This document shows positions 11,991-25,617 of a DNA stretch of 64,000 bases, in pieces. The notes beneath the pieces are model-generated. The model saw only the letters and a list, made by a program, of their open reading frames with translations, ran no database searches and was not told where the DNA came from. The DNA comes from Chromobotia macracanthus (taxonomy: Eukaryota > Chordata > Actinopteri > Cypriniformes > Botiidae): NCBI GenBank assembly GCA_036877525.1, contig JAZGTH010000146.1, positions 21,001 to 85,000 on the forward strand, written 5' to 3'. Positions within the stretch are counted from its first letter, which is position 1. The number at the start of each line of letters is the position of its first letter. The position numbers and the translations under genes are program-made.

Positions 11991-14294
11991 GTATGACACG
12001 GTCATCAAAACAAACTGTTGCTTCACATGCGACAGATTTCGCGCTTGACGACTAAAATCTGAATCTAAAATTTGAATGCTTTTTTGTGAAAATTTGTGCT
12101 TCATGCGCTGTTCAGTGTTCTTGTCCTGTTTTTTTGTAGGTAAATCACTCTGTAGGAACAACATCGCCCTCTACAGGTAAAGCTACGAATACGTATTGAC
12201 GACATACTGTACTCTTGATAGTAAATGCAATGAGGTTGCCATTTCCATAAAACTCCACATCTTCACATTAACATCTTTTAAACAGTTTTTTGAAGTCTGA
12301 TAACAGCCCAACTTACACTTTTACAATTACATACAGTTGTAACTTGTAATCATTTTCCAAATGTGTTACCTTAGTAACAGTATGTAGCTTATATTCAGTT
12401 CATATTAAGATCTATAACTTTTAATTAGAGACTTTGTTGGGGTTTGATCACTGCCTGAGCAAATCATCAGAGCACTTTTTTTGAAAAAGGGGCAAAAATG
12501 TATTGAAGGGGCAGCCTAAACCATAACAATGACCATGATCAAAGTGATATAAATATGGTGGCTTGTTTTAGTTGGGCAGTAAACAGACACTCAGAATAAC
12601 CTAGCAACTGCGTAACAACACACTTAAAAACAACTCACAACACCCTAGCATGTGTTGACAGCTTTTCAACAAGCAATTTCTGAAAATGTATGGCAAGTCA
12701 GGTTCAATTAGAAAATTTCCTGCTTTGTTTATAAACGACACCAAACTGATCTGATGTTTGTAAATAAACGTATAATAGTGCAGTACCTGTGCATGATAAG
12801 AGTTATTTTGTCAACAGGTTCTAATTGTCTTGGAGGTCCTTTAAACACCAAGCAGGGAGACAGTGTTAATTCACCTGAGAAGACCATCACAGACCGCAGC
12901 CGACTGGATCCACGCTCAGATGATGAGGACACGTCAGGTTTTATATACTGTTTATCATTTCTCCATCCAACCATGTGAATTTCTCTTCACTCCTCATCTG
13001 CCTCATAAATCAAAACACACAAGGTACTACATTCAAAATAATTTGTAATTAACTAAATGTAAAAAAAACTATGAATATAATATAATATTTCTGAATAACT
13101 AAAAGAGCAAGCCAAAACAACAACAACAAACTTCAATAACTAAATCCAAGTAACCTAAATAATCCACAGAATACAAAGAATACCATAAACAACAAAGGCT
13201 TCCCTAACTTCCTGCCTAGGATTAAACGGAAGAAAAGGTAAACATAAAAATAATCATCTGTTCTCTTAACATAAGTATTTACAAAGTATAACTACACCAA
13301 CATAAACTAGATAACATCTCTAGAATAGGGATTGCTACAATTCTACTCTACCCATAGGTCACAAAAAATACAATCAAACTGGTAAACAAAAGGAATCCAG
13401 CTACCGAAATGTCTCATTCCAGATGCTTTAACTCGCAGCTTTTATTTCAGCCCCTTGTCATCCAATCCCATCTTATCTCCAGTCAAAAGGCCCGATATTA
13501 TTAACCCTCAGCTGAAGAAGGAACCTATAACAAGACAATGGGAAACAAGAACAACATAACACACATCCTAGATGTAACAAAATATAGCATAAGTTAAGAC
13601 CTTTGTTTATTTATTTGTTTATTTGCTCTGCTTTAGTAGATTTCTTTTCAGTTTTATGTCAAGTTTTTTTCTAAAGAGGTAAAGGCCTACAAATACATAA
13701 TTTTTTTTTCTGTAATGTTAACATTGGCGTGTTTATCACTCCTGAACTGAACAGACATCTTTGATGCTCATTTCCTTTCCCAGTAACACATTTGGTCTCT
13801 TTGTACACTTTATCTGTGTCTGTTTTCACTCTGACAGTCTTTGCTCATATAACAACAGCTGTAGAAGCACATCTGAAAGCACTTACGAGTCCTGGCGCAC
13901 ATGCCGTGCCATGCTTTGCATTTGACCTGAACGTGGTAAAGGAAATGTGTTTCACCACCAGGTGGAGTCTGATTTTGCAAACGAAACGTTCAAAGGACAG
14001 TTTAAAGGACAGTACGTAGAAATTGAAAATCCCGGCATCATTTATTCACCCCTTAAATTGTTCTAAACCTGGATAAATTTCATTGTTTTGCTGAACACAA
14101 AGGAAGATATTTTTAAGAATGTTTGCATTACAACAGTTTTGGAACACCATTGACTTCCATAGTATTTTTTCCTACTATGAAAGTTAAAGTCAAATGTTGG
14201 GATGGCAAATTATTAAAATATTATACTACTAATAATTATGTTAGAATATTACTTTATTTTGTATATTATATATAATATTTATTATATAGCCATA
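11991..14294. other. Noncoding, one repeat block
   Basis: No exon recognised. At about 12590-12665 (ACCTAGCAACTGCGTAACAA ... ACACCCTAGCA) lies a minus-strand copy of a fish repeat built on GGTTGCTAGG-type words, related to those at 22400, 57350, 58500 and 59760. The 75-codon plus-strand open frame at 13792-14019 looks random. Confidence 0.4.
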
Positions 14295-15506
14295 CAGGTG
14301 AAACTCGAAAAATTAGAATATTGTGCAAAAGTTCATTTATTTTAGTAATTAGTAACTTAAACGGTGAAACTAATGTATGAGAGCCGTGATTTGTCATAAT
14401 TGAGATGATTATGGCACAGCTTATGATCAAAATCCACAATCTCAGAAAATTTGAATATTACATGCAATCAATAAAACAAGGATTGTACATAGAACAATAT
14501 CGGACCTCTGAAAAGTATAAGCATGCATATGTACTCAGTACTTGGTTTGGGCCCCTTTTGCAGCAATTACTGCCTCAATGCGGCGTGGCATGGAAGCTAT
14601 CAGCCTATGGCACTGCTGAGGTGTTATGGAAGACCAGGATGCTTGAATAGCGGCCTTCAGCTCTTCTGCATTGTTCGGTCTCATGTCTCTCATCTTTTTT
14701 TTGGCAATGCCCCATAGATTCTCTATGGGGTTCAGGTCAGGCAAATTTGCTGGCCAGTCAAGCACAGTAATCCCACGGTCATTGAACCAGGTTTTGGTGC
14801 TTTTGGCAGTGTGGGCAGGTGCCAAGTCCTGCTGGAAAATGAAGTCAGCATCCCCATAAAGCTCGTCTGCGGAAGGAAGCATGAAGTGCTCCAAAATCTC
14901 CTGGTAGACGGCTGTGTTGACCCTGGACTTAATGAAGCACAGTGGACCAACACTAGCAGATGACATGGCTCCCCAAATCAACACAGACTGTGGAAACTTC
15001 ACACTGGACTTCAAGCATCTTGCAGTGTGTGCCTCCATTCTTCCTCCAGAGTCTGGGTCCTTGGTTTCCAAATGAGATGCAAAACTTGCTTTGGACCACT
15101 GAACAACAGACCAGTTCTTTTTTTCTTTAGCCCAGGTAAGCTGGTAAACTTCTGACATTGTTTGTTGTTCAGGAGTGGCTTAACAAGAGGAATATGACAT
15201 TTGAAGCCCATGTCCAGGATCCGTCTGTGTGTGGTGGCTCTTGATGCACTGACTCCAGCCTCAGTCCACTCCTTGTGAAAGTCCCCAACACTTTTGAATG
15301 GCCTTTTCTGACAATCCTCTCCAGGCTGCGGTCATCCCTGCTGCTTGTGCACCTTTTTCTTCCACACTTTTGCCTTCCACATAACTTTCTATTAATGTGC
15401 TTTGATACAGCACTTTGGGAACATCCAACTTAGTTTCACCTTTTAAGTTGCATTACTGAAATAAATTAACTTTTGCATGATATTCTAATTTTTCGAGTTT
15501 CACCTG
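14295..15506 (-). mobile_element. Tc1-like transposon, 1,212 bp, inactive
   Basis: Both ends are present as inverted repeats: the left starts CAGGTGAAACTCGAAAAATT and the right ends in its complement, AATTTTTCGAGTTTCACCTG. The match extends inward past GAATATTGTGCAAAAGTTCA with small differences. TA dinucleotides flank the element at 14293-14294 and 15507-15508, as expected of Tc1/mariner insertion. A second inner motif (GGTGAAACTAA / TTAGTTTCACC) lies near each end. The interior carries a broken transposase on the minus strand. The ends are well conserved, so the copy could still have been mobilised in trans. Confidence 0.9.
14535..15211 (-). pseudogene. Tc1-like DDE transposase remnant
   Basis: A 207-codon minus-strand frame holds the C-terminal catalytic part. 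The second catalytic Asp is in IFQQDLAPAHTA and the Glu in LNPIENLWG, with 34 residues between them, which is the DD34E spacing of Tc1 transposases. The first catalytic Asp, normally in an SDES-type motif after WSK, is absent: the DNA runs from TCCAAA straight into GCAAGTTTTGC, an internal deletion of roughly 19 bases. The following segment is then readable only in another frame (FCISFGNQGPRLWRKNGG) before the frame returns at CLKSSVKFPQS. The N-terminal paired-like DNA-binding region is also degraded. No active enzyme can be made from this copy. Confidence 0.88.
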
Positions 15507-15508
15507 TA

Positions 15509-17890
15509 TAACACACAACAAATTACTGAGTGATAAACTCAGTGTTGAGCAGTCAGTGTAAATATCTGTTGTTTAGTTACAAATATCACACGCCTTACCA
15601 CTTGTTTAGTGTTACTGTATAGTGTTAATTTTGGATGTTGACTTGAAATCAAAATTTGTGCATTAGCAGAGCGTTTTCAGTTTTCCAATTACCCAATTAC
15701 CATCATCCTTCTTGACTTGGATTTGTTTTCACGCAATGCAATGCATTCCAAGGTGTAGTATTAATTTAACTTGATGACTAAAACTAACTTTATATACTTT
15801 ATATACTGTTTGCAAGGTTATTTCTAATTTTAGATTTTGTTGTTTACTGCTGTCATCTTTTTAATGTCAGTTTAATTGTGCGGTTTCTCCTTTAAGTCAG
15901 AGAGCTGCTGTTTAATCCTATGGTATATAACATTTAACAGGTAAACAGAGATAAAAATGTGGCGTGCTTTAACGTTTAGTAAGGGACAAGACTGCTAAGA
16001 TAATCTTCAGTTTTTTTTCTCAATCCCTATGACAGGGCCAAGTATGCCCCAGGACAATGAAAAGGGTGAAGATAACACACAAAAGTACACCACTTTTCTG
16101 CATGTTACTTATTTAATAAAATAATGTCGTAGGTTTAGCATTTTACACCATGAAGGTATTGTGTTGATGTCCTGTCACTTAGTTGTCTCATGTTTATGAT
16201 ATTCATGTTTTAAAATGTGTGACAGACATGCGTTACTATGTGAGTAAACCTGACAAGAGTTAAACTTTAGCTCAATTATTATAGTGTTCACAACTGTCAG
16301 TTCCCAGTAATCGTAAAGATTAACTTCAATTGGCTATGTGACAATTCCTTGTGAGGTATGCATTTGTCAAAAGTATCGCTCATCAGATGTTTGCACTTGT
16401 GTTTTTAATACATGCATTTATTAAAAATGGTAATTTTGCTGTTTTGATGCGTCATGCAAAATTTAAATCTTACATTTTATTGTGGGTTTATTTTACCACT
16501 CAATAAACTCTTTTACAATAAACTAATTTCTTCATTCTTAGTTTAACTTTATATTTTCAAAATAATCTTAGTTTACATGTTACATGCCATCTTCCCATAG
16601 CATTTCAAAATTAAAGTTTTTACAATATTTACATATAATCAGCATTAAATAAATACCCTAGATATGTTTGATTTATCACCACAGTGTGTTAAATGTTTAC
16701 ACTTGCAAGTGATTTCTAAACACCATAAGTTTTAAAAAATGACACTCAAATGGACCTGTATGTTCACTTGGAAAGTGGTAATTTTAACAATCATAGTGTC
16801 AAATAGTGCCAACGTTATTTTGCTGTGTGTAATGTTACATTATGGCTATTATGCCTGCAGTCCATAATACATGATTTTTATATACCTTCTCATATTGCTC
16901 AGCTAGACAGACCCCTAGTGTCAATATTAGATGAGGCAAAATGTTCAAATTTTACTGTAGCTGAAATCAACCTTTTTAAACTTGTACATAAATCCTGTTT
17001 AAATGATCAAAACTGCTACCTCTTATGAAAGGAATGCTACTACACTTCTACCAAGGGCCAGAGTGCCCAGATTCAGTTAGCAGTTTGGTCAGATCTGCTT
17101 GATTTACGAGTGGTCTCTCTTGAGGTGCTTGGTGTGCACATAAATGACCCTGGTGTAAGGAAATGCTTGACCAGCATAGAAGCCTTACTTAAAAGCCACA
17201 CGGAGTGCTTCAGGGTCCCAGTCTTTTAATATTTTTCCTTTACCCCTCTATGAATAAAACAATAAAATTTGAGAATGTGCATAGCAAATATATACATTTT
17301 AAATATATATTGTTTATTTGTTTTAAAAAAAAGGGAAAGGTACATAGATCAGGATTACTTTTTAATCTTCTGTTTTGGGGTGTAGCATTCTAGTTTGTAT
17401 GCCGTTTGTCTGTATGTCTTTCCTCCGCTAAACATTGCACAGTCAGCATGTGCACAATGGAATGTTTCCCCTTGCAGGAAGGAGACGTGAAGTCATGTCG
17501 TTTTTAAGAATAACAAACAAATCAGCAAAGAAATGTCACATTGTATTAATTGTTAGGCTGCACAATGCTCACACACTGCAGGCTAGCAATGTGTGTCTGT
17601 TGATGGCTCCCTACTCTCTGATCTTTCTTACATTTTCAGTAATTCTTCACTGTAAACTAATTGTGAAGTCTAAATGCAGAGTGTTCATGAAAAACATTCT
17701 GAGACTAAAAGGTGTGAGACCACACATGGGCACAAGATGCTTTTGCTGCTAAAACTGTTGCATGCAGGCTCTGTGTAAACACTAAAGGACCTCCTGACCT
17801 CCTGAAGCCATGTAATAGCATTGGGTAAAGATCAAATATAAATTAGATGAAATCATTGAAATCTAGTTAGTTTCTATTTTTTTTAAATCG
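15509..17890. other. Noncoding, nothing recognised
   Basis: AT-rich spacer. Short open frames at 16825-17028 and 17435-17752 on the plus strand have no recognisable domain and no splice context. Confidence 0.4.
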
Positions 17891-17894
17891 TTTG

Positions 17895-18135
17895 TTTTCT
17901 TTTTATTCTTATTCTTCTTCTGCTCTTGAAATCTATGGCAGCCCATAGAACCGTAAATAGGAAAGTTATTAAATTTGGCACACAGATAAAGGACAGTCTG
18001 AATTGTAACCATAGCCAATTTGGGGTCTCTACCCCAAACTCTCTAGCGCCACCAACAGTTCAAAATCTTATTCATGTTTATGCACATAACTTTTGACTCA
18101 TAAGATTATTTTATAGTCTGTTTTTCACAGAAACA
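17895..18135 (+). repeat. Cyprinid-type dispersed repeat
   Basis: The segment ATGGCAGCCCATAGAACCGT, followed by AAATTTGGCACACAGATAAA and then CTCTAGCGCCACCAACAG, is one I recognise as recurring in carp-like genomes. It has no coding content. The boundaries are approximate. Confidence 0.45.
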
Positions 18136-21100
18136 TACAAGTCTTCAGAAGACTTGTAATATAGCAGAATCATGTTGATTACTTTTATGGTCCTTATTTG
18201 TCATTTGTGGAGCTTGATGGCCCCAAACCCCATTACCATTTATAATATGGAAAACTATACTAAGTAGTATGTAAAAGAACAAGTGCACACAGGTCTCTGC
18301 CTTCATTGTCGTTGTCTCATCTGTCAGCACTGCTTTTCTGTCTGTCCATGTGTAAATGTGACTGCACAGGAAGAGGATGAGTCCAGCAGATGGACAGTGA
18401 CCTTCTGATCTCCACTTACGGACTCCGTGAAGCTCTAAATTTATATATGTCAGGCCTCCTAAATTGCAGACACAAAGCATTAGGTTAGGCTTTTTCTTTT
18501 TTTTTTTTTTACATGTTTTTTAGGTTTTGTTTTATATGTCATTCAGACAAATAAAAGTTTTGTAGTACTTACAAGTGAATCTCACAAACCCTGGGTCACA
18601 TTTAATCCCAAAATCAAAGGAGAAATAAGAAGTTATATAAGAAGTATTTTTTTAAAATGTAAAAATGGCGAAAAGTAACAATGCAAATTGATACAATGCA
18701 ATATTATTATATTTTATAAAATATATTTTTATTTCAGAGTAAAATCATATAGACATCTTTTGTAAGATTCACCCACATACGCAGTTTTAATTGCCTTTAG
18801 ATTATTATATGCACTGGATAGGACAAGAGAAGCGATGTAATGTGACTGGCTGATGTATGCCAGTGTAATTTATCCTGCTCACTGCCCAAAGGTCAACTGG
18901 GGGTAAAAATGGAAAGAGCTATTGAGGAGCAGGGTCGAATGTGGGCAATGTTTTCAGAGTTGTCTCTGATATATCTGTCCACCTTTGGGAGAGACATCAA
19001 ACATCTGTTTCCTTCTTTTTGGCCTGAAATAGACCAGAATAACCTCATTATTAGCCATCACCGTGTCAAACTAAGATGATTACACCTTTAGTAATTTCTT
19101 TATATTACTATAACTACTTGCTTTAATTTAATAATGCGCTTATTCAAGAACACAAACACGCGTATAAAAATAAAGTATTAAATGCTGTAGTTCATTGTTT
19201 ACACATTGTTTACATTATTCCAGTGTCTGAAAGTTTATTATGAAACCTGTTTATATTGCCCTCTCAAAATCAAATTCCCAAGTCACTATCACAATATCTG
19301 ATTTAGCCTGTTTATACTTATAAAAATAAAAATGTGATATGTTCTCCACCTCTCTTCCTGTTTGTCACAGCCACCAAGAAAAGTGAAAGCTGAAAGTAAA
19401 ACATCTCACTATCGGCTAAGTGTGCGTGTGCAGGAAATCAGTTACATGTTGTTGACAGGTGAGTTGGGTTTACTGTAGTTTACTGTTCAACAATACAGAA
19501 TACCAGCTTTCTCCTTACCCTCAGGTCTTACTGGAACGTTCTTCACATTCCATGCTTACATAAAATGTAAGAGTTTTTGTTAAATGCTGCTTTTAAAACT
19601 TTATTTATTTCTTTCATAACATTATATATATTACACACACACACGTGTGGAATATGGAACAATTATAGTTCATAATTGTTATTGAGCCTTTTGTGCATTT
19701 GTCACGACAGCTGCACAGGCTCTATACAGGAAACAGAGATTATTAGTTCACCTAATGTGAGTCTTTGGCTCTGTCCCAAATGGCACGCTTGATGGGCACT
19801 TTATACGTGTTTGTGAAGTTAATAAGACCCTAGGGTTTTCTGTTTGTCATTTTAATGTTTGATAAATGTGTGCACTGTTCTCTAGACACTGATCCAAAGA
19901 CCTAGTTGGGGCGAGAACAAATCACAGAAAACTTCTGTTTCAAGTAGCTTATATGTGGTTGATGTGTGAGAGGGGAACAAAAGACTCAAAAGACATAATT
20001 AGGACCCAGCTGATTTCTGAGCTAACTAATAATTTCTGTTTCCCATCATGTTTTTTTGCTCTTATGCATTTTCATGAATTGCTAAAATTTTCAAAAATTT
20101 TCAAATAGAAAAAAAATAAACATGGTTGAGGAAGTTTGCTGTTCAAAATTAAACCACACCACCCCCCAAAACAGTTCATAACCGACTGTCCTTTGATCAG
20201 CACATTTCAATCAGACAATTTTACTTTCTATCTCAATCTCTCTGCCTGACACAGACACACATTCACAAATTCTGTTGTTGCTGGCTATTGTTAAAATATG
20301 CTGATCACAGAAGTATCATTACAAACGAGTCACTGAGTCAATCAGCTAAACCTGTTTCTACAGTTGTGTCAATAGTATACACAATAATAGTATACGTGTG
20401 TGTGTGTGTGTGTGTTTTGCAAGTTATCCAGAAGACTCAGTTTACTACGTCTCCATTCCAATATGGCGGATGACTTCTTTTTAGTGGCCTAAACGGACTT
20501 ATTTACTGAAATAGCAGCTAATGAGGTATCTATAAATCTACAATTTAGCATGTTTTGGAAAACTGATCTGTGCGTCATTATTTATGAACTGTCTTCTATA
20601 ATATATTTATAAAATTTGCTCATATCCATATATGTTATATAATATTCCATATTTGTTTATCTGGGTCTCATTTATTTTTGTGTTACCACACCCCAGTCTT
20701 GGCATTATCATACAGCACGTCCAAATCACTGCATATTTTATACAGTATTTCATATATTCACTACCTTTGTACTGTATACAACAGTATATGTTCTTGCTAT
20801 ATATGGTTACCATAGAACTTTGAAGAGTGCTCAATTTGAATTGTACAGTTATAACTACAGCAGATGTTGATATGATTCTCCTGAGGCATTGTAGACATTC
20901 CCCGCAAAGACTGTAAAGATCAGCAAAGACTGTCATTGATGTTAAAGTAAGATGTCCTAGAGCCTAAAGCCATTCTGCCAAATGTGACAGATAGCCCATG
21001 ACCTAATCATGTGGTCTTAGGTGACACACCTTGACTACCTGCCTGCACACGCTCTACAGTCAATCAATAGTGTTCACAAAATGTGCATCTGCTCTCTCTT

Positions 21101-21990
21101 GGAAACCGAAACTTATGCAACTTGCTATTTCCTATAACCCTGTAAACATTCTGGGTATATCCCACAATACTAATAGGCAGACCATTAGTCAGAAGGGAAA
21201 AGGTGTAGTTAGACTACAACCCAACGTAATGTCTTGTTGCTACTGTATCTAGTGTTTGTAGTTTATACCAGTGATTCCTACCTGATAAATTTATTCAGGT
21301 TTCAGGGGGATTTTGCTTTATAAATTTTCAAAAAGTTACCATAAGAAATAATTACAATGGAAAGATAATTACAAATAATCTGAAGACTTAATTACCTAAT
21401 TACCTTAACGTAATTACCTTGTTAACATAAACTTTTTATGAAAATAAAATCATATGTCACTTTCATAGAGTACATATAAAAACAAAGATTTTAAATGATA
21501 GCAGAAGTGAACAGATTTGTGGTTGGTGTTGATGACGGGCTATTTGAACCTTACTGATGGGACTGATGGGTGTACGTGAGACAGGAACACGGTTTGATAT
21601 GATATGCAAATTAATGATGGTGCAAAAACTAGTGAATTACAGGAGTATAGGAAGTTGCAGATCTGTTTTTATTATGGGAATTTCCATGGAACCACGGTGG
21701 GAGGGTTTATGGGAAGAATTTCAGTGAGTAACACTCAGTGATAGACGACACCATGCTGGAAGCTCCTTAGACATGCCTCACAAACATGTAGCAACAGGAG
21801 CTGTAAGCAAAACATTGTCCTGACACTCATATTTCCACAGATTTTTTTATAGGCTGTTACATTACTTCATTAGATGTAATTGGAAACAACAATAGTTATT
21901 TTTAATAGTTAATCATTAATTCCCACTATCTGTAATTGGAAGTTGAATGTTGTATTTAATCATTTTGTCAGCTAGAATTAATCTAAATAG
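18136..21990. other. Noncoding with a GT microsatellite
   Basis: No gene recognised. A (GT)n tract lies at 20397-20415. Near 19377-19400 three GAAA words occur at 7-bp spacing (GAAAAGTGAAAGCTGAAAGT), loosely like an interferon-response element but not the canonical spacing. No promoter or exon is evident next to it. Confidence 0.4.
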
Positions 21991-22000
21991 TTATTTTTTG

Positions 22001-22122
22001 GTTACACTTTATTTTGATAGTCCACTTTAGACATTGTACTAATTGCAAGTAGCTTTAAGTAACTATAAGTAACTCACTAGCGTGCATACCCCCTAAAGTG
22101 GACTATTGAAATAAAATGTTAC
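22001..22122. mobile_element. 122-bp hairpin MITE
   Basis: The two ends are imperfect inverted repeats of about 30 bp. The left begins GTTACACTTTATTTTGATAG then TCCACTTTAG, and the right, read on the minus strand, begins GTAACATTTTATTTCAATAG then TCCACTTTAG. The centre is about 60 bp and noncoding. The structure is that of a nonautonomous DNA transposon of a type very common in fishes. No target duplication is clear. Confidence 0.8.
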
Positions 22123-22379
22123 TTTTAATTTGTAGTCTTTACACAGATGAGAATAATACTGTGTAAAACGTGATGTGTTTGATGTTTGCACACACTTATA
22201 CAAACAAAACAAACAAGAAAGACATTCAGTTATCAAAACTGTTTTCTGCTCAAATTAATATTCCATTTTTTTTTTGAAGCATCAGTTTATTTTGGAAAGT
22301 TGCTTCATGCTACTGTAATCCAGTCAACAAACCTGTCGAACTAAACCTATCTACCTTCCTGTGTAAAGCATATTACAAC

Positions 22380-22530
22380 GTTGACAGGATGTTGGTTTCA
22401 GGGTGTTATTTTTATCATGTTGCTAGGTTGTTCTAGTTGGTTACTAGAATGTTGCTATAGGTGCTTGCCAGGATGTTTGGGGTGGTTGCAAAGAAGTTGT
22501 TTATTGGCCCATGTTAAAAGACCCCACCCA
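22380..22530 (+). repeat. GGTTGCTAGG-type dispersed repeat
   Basis: Internally repetitive words (GTTGCTAGGTTGTTCTAGTT, GGTTACTAGAATGTTGCTAT, GGGGTGGTTGC) followed by TATTGGCCCATGTTAAAAGA and CCCACC. The same ending occurs at 59818-59845, so these are two copies of one element. Confidence 0.65.
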
Positions 22531-23785
22531 CAAGAAACATACGCAATGACATTCTAGATATAGCTTGAAACCATCCTGTAGGATGTTTCACCTTTTTATA
22601 AAAATTATAAAGTCTAATTACTATTATTGGCATTGTCGATTAGTGGCTTGCTGGGTGAGGGATTTCAAAGTTTGAATAACTGACTATTAGCTAAATCAAT
22701 CACCTTTAGTTAAGCAACAGGATTATCACAGTCAATGAAATGTTATTAATCTAAGGATAACAAATCTTGCTCAGATAGAAAATATTTCTTCGGTTTTACT
22801 AGTTTATTGTGACACTGCTTTGACTGTTTGTTCTAACTCTGACTGGTGTTATGCAAGGCAATGCTGATACAGATCCTCCCATGTGCTTTGATAAGACTTG
22901 TTTGTGGTTTGAGAAGCCTGGATTTTAAGACAACAAAACTTATGTCTTCGTCCCTTTCTAACTGCAGTTGAAGTGCTTCTTATTGGGACGATAATGCTGA
23001 AGAAAGAGAGAGAGTGAATTTTGCAGTTTTTTTGCAAAAGTACTGCGGCAGTACCATGGTACAATATGACGAGTCATGCACAGTAAGGCCAGGAATGTGC
23101 AGTCGTAAATGAAAAAGTACACAGATTCAAATTGCACAAAAACACACGTTAGGTATTCATCAGACTGCACACTTGCTATGCGCTAGCCAAGCATTTTGGT
23201 ATGCATTTGCACACTTACATAGAGTGTTCCTGGAATTAGCCACTGTAACCAGTGTGAGAAATTAAATGTTTTGCAGAGTTTTTCATATGATATCACAAAC
23301 AAGCAAATCAGCTGCAATTTTCTTATATCACACTGATAATGTTAATGTCCCTTAACTGTTTTCCTGTGGGACATATTTGTAGGTTTTAACTTTCCAAACA
23401 AATGCAGTATAATCCACAGAAAAAGGACAAAAAAAGGGAATGTAAGGACAAAAACAATTGACCCCCAAATTACTAACTGACACACGCACATGTCTGCGGC
23501 TATGCATGACTAATGCTAAGCCCCAAGCCACACAGATAAAAACAAGCCAGGGTCCTGAGGTTTTAGTCAAAACACACATACAGATTCTGCCCAGAACCTT
23601 TGGTCAGCAGTAAAAAAATACAGGCACATGGTTGATGTTATGTTTGAAAATCAAAACAGCGTTTCGCGTGCTTATGTAGCTGCTTATGTAGCTGACGCAC
23701 AGCACCACATAATGGGAGAGGAACACATGAGCTGTCCACATGTTATAAATTTGTCATTTACTCTGAAAAAAGTTTCATACCACCA
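22531..23785. other. Noncoding, nothing recognised
   Basis: No exon, RNA gene or clear repeat. Short minus-strand open frames are unsupported. Confidence 0.4.
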
Positions 23786-23789
23786 GTGG

Positions 23790-23955
23790 CTTAGATAAAT
23801 TGGATATGGTAAATTGCCTTTAGCTGTTTGTGTGAAAATGTGTGTGTCTGTGAATGTACCCTGAGAATGTACCCTGTCTATGGCCCAAGATGCTGGGGTG
23901 GACTTCAACCCCCCATGACCCTGGAAGAGGACAAGTGGGTTCAGAGGATGGATGT
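23790..23955 (+). repeat. Teleost dispersed repeat tail, copy 1
   Basis: TAAATTGCCTTTAGCTGT, a TGTGTGTCTGTGAATGT run, then CCCCCCATGACCCTGGAAGA, GGACAAGTGGGTTCAGAGGA and TGGATG. This is the ubiquitous fish repeat ending in gaccctgaagaggacaagcg and atggatgg. A second copy lies at 62838-62958. Confidence 0.7.
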
Positions 23956-25018
23956 ACTATTATTATCGCATATAATATCTTGGTATCTTGCTGTTGGCAA
24001 GTTGTTTCATCAAAAACTGTTGACTGATAAACTTGACTGAGACAAAGTTATAGAGGTATAGAGGTAACTAGCATAGGTATCACCATTAATTTTGTTGAAT
24101 TTAATTAGAAATGTTTGTGTTTATATTAAAATACCTTTGGTTGACAAATCTTTCACTTTCACTTAAACTTTTATTGCTCAGAGGCTGCTCATTCACAGCT
24201 CAGGAGATTTGATGAGGTTCTCAGTTGTTTCATGAATCAGCTCAGATATTTCCTTCCATTTACCTTAGTAGAATTAGTACATTTATGCAATCAGGTACAA
24301 TTCAGGATTTCAGACCACTTCAAATGTCCTCACAAGTTTTTAGGGTGTTATGCAAAAATACTTACCTACATAAACACATGCACACACACAAACATACATG
24401 AACACACATCAGGATCACTTCTTTCACACCCCGGATGACGCACAAAGATTCAGTGGTGTGAGAGACTTGAGATTTGTGTATTGGATACAGTGAATGTGTG
24501 TTTTGTGTGCTCTGGCTATTCTCAATCGCAGCCCCAGGGGGAGAGCTGTTAGTGTGATAAGACTGTACTCAGAGCAGTGAGATTCGTTTACATACAAGAC
24601 TGGTGTAGTTTAGATAATTTTAACATTACAACCAAGACCAGGAACACCACCCAAACACACACTTCTCTGATATCTCTTTGACATGAAGAGGACATTATTT
24701 ATGTGTGTTTATCCTCAAGTGCAATAACATTTGCCATTTTAAATTCCTGAAATATCTGACACTGCAAAATTGCCTTGTTTAGGGGCCTTGTAAAATATGT
24801 TACTGCCTGCCAACTAGTTTTGTTACAATGGTGCAAAATGTAAGTGTATAGCGATAATTGTAAGATAGTATTAGGAAATGGGTGTTAAAACTTTGTACAG
24901 AATGTGTTTTGAGTATTATCGGTTGTCTGATGTTTTTTTACTAGTTTTAAAGATCACTCAAAATTCTGTCATTTACCCATGCTGTACCTGTATTAATGTC
25001 TTTTAATAAAGACAAAGG
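23956..25018. other. Noncoding, nothing recognised
   Basis: No gene or named repeat seen. Confidence 0.4.
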
Positions 25019-25093
25019 GAAAGGTGGAACCTGCAATTTAGTGTTTCGAACAAATATGACAACAGAAAGGCAAATGTTAGATTGCAGCTTTAA
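25019..25093 (-). mobile_element. Short TTAA-MITE derivative
   Basis: On the minus strand it begins TTAAAGCTGCAATCTAAC, runs through TTTGCCTTTCTGTTGTC and TTTGTTCGAAACACT, and stops at AAATTGCAGG, close to the other terminus. It matches the first ~70 bp of the TTAA-flanked element at 37784-38136, so it looks like an internal-deletion copy of the same family. The far end is degraded. Confidence 0.55.
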
Positions 25094-25617
25094 CTTTCTC
25101 ACTACACTGTAAATGTTAGACTTTAGGAATAGTCTAAATGTTAAAAATGTGTAATATCTGTAAATGTCTAGAAGACTAGTGTGATGGTTTGTGGTTGCAT
25201 GTGAGAAACCTGTTTGTAGCTCCACTACAGTGTGTGATCGGTTACTGGAATTATCTCTTTGCTTTCTTCCTTCTCCCTGCCAAAACATCCAAAATTACAG
25301 CCAGTCATGCACACACAAATATATATGTACAGAAATTATGCTCTTTATGACTTATTAATCATGCACACATATGTGTGCTGTTAGCTGTGGTTAGCTAAAT
25401 GTTCTGTTTGGTTTCAAGAGTGTTGACTCACACGTTGGTTCACATTCATTTCACAATCTATGGGCTTTCTGTTTAGTTCCTCTGCAAAAAAGTTAATTAT
25501 ATCCCTTGCTTACAAAGGGGTGAAGTTTGGTACAGTGCAGTATTGCAGGGAAAAAGCCTACATCTTATTCCCTATACCTCCCACCCCCACTCCCACAGTC
25601 TACTTTAACCATTGTTG
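25094..25617. other. Noncoding, nothing recognised
   Basis: No gene or named repeat seen. Confidence 0.4.

Noticed and set aside
19377..19400. Interferon-response element
   Set aside because: GAAA words are spaced by 3 rather than the canonical 2 bases, and no promoter or exon is nearby.
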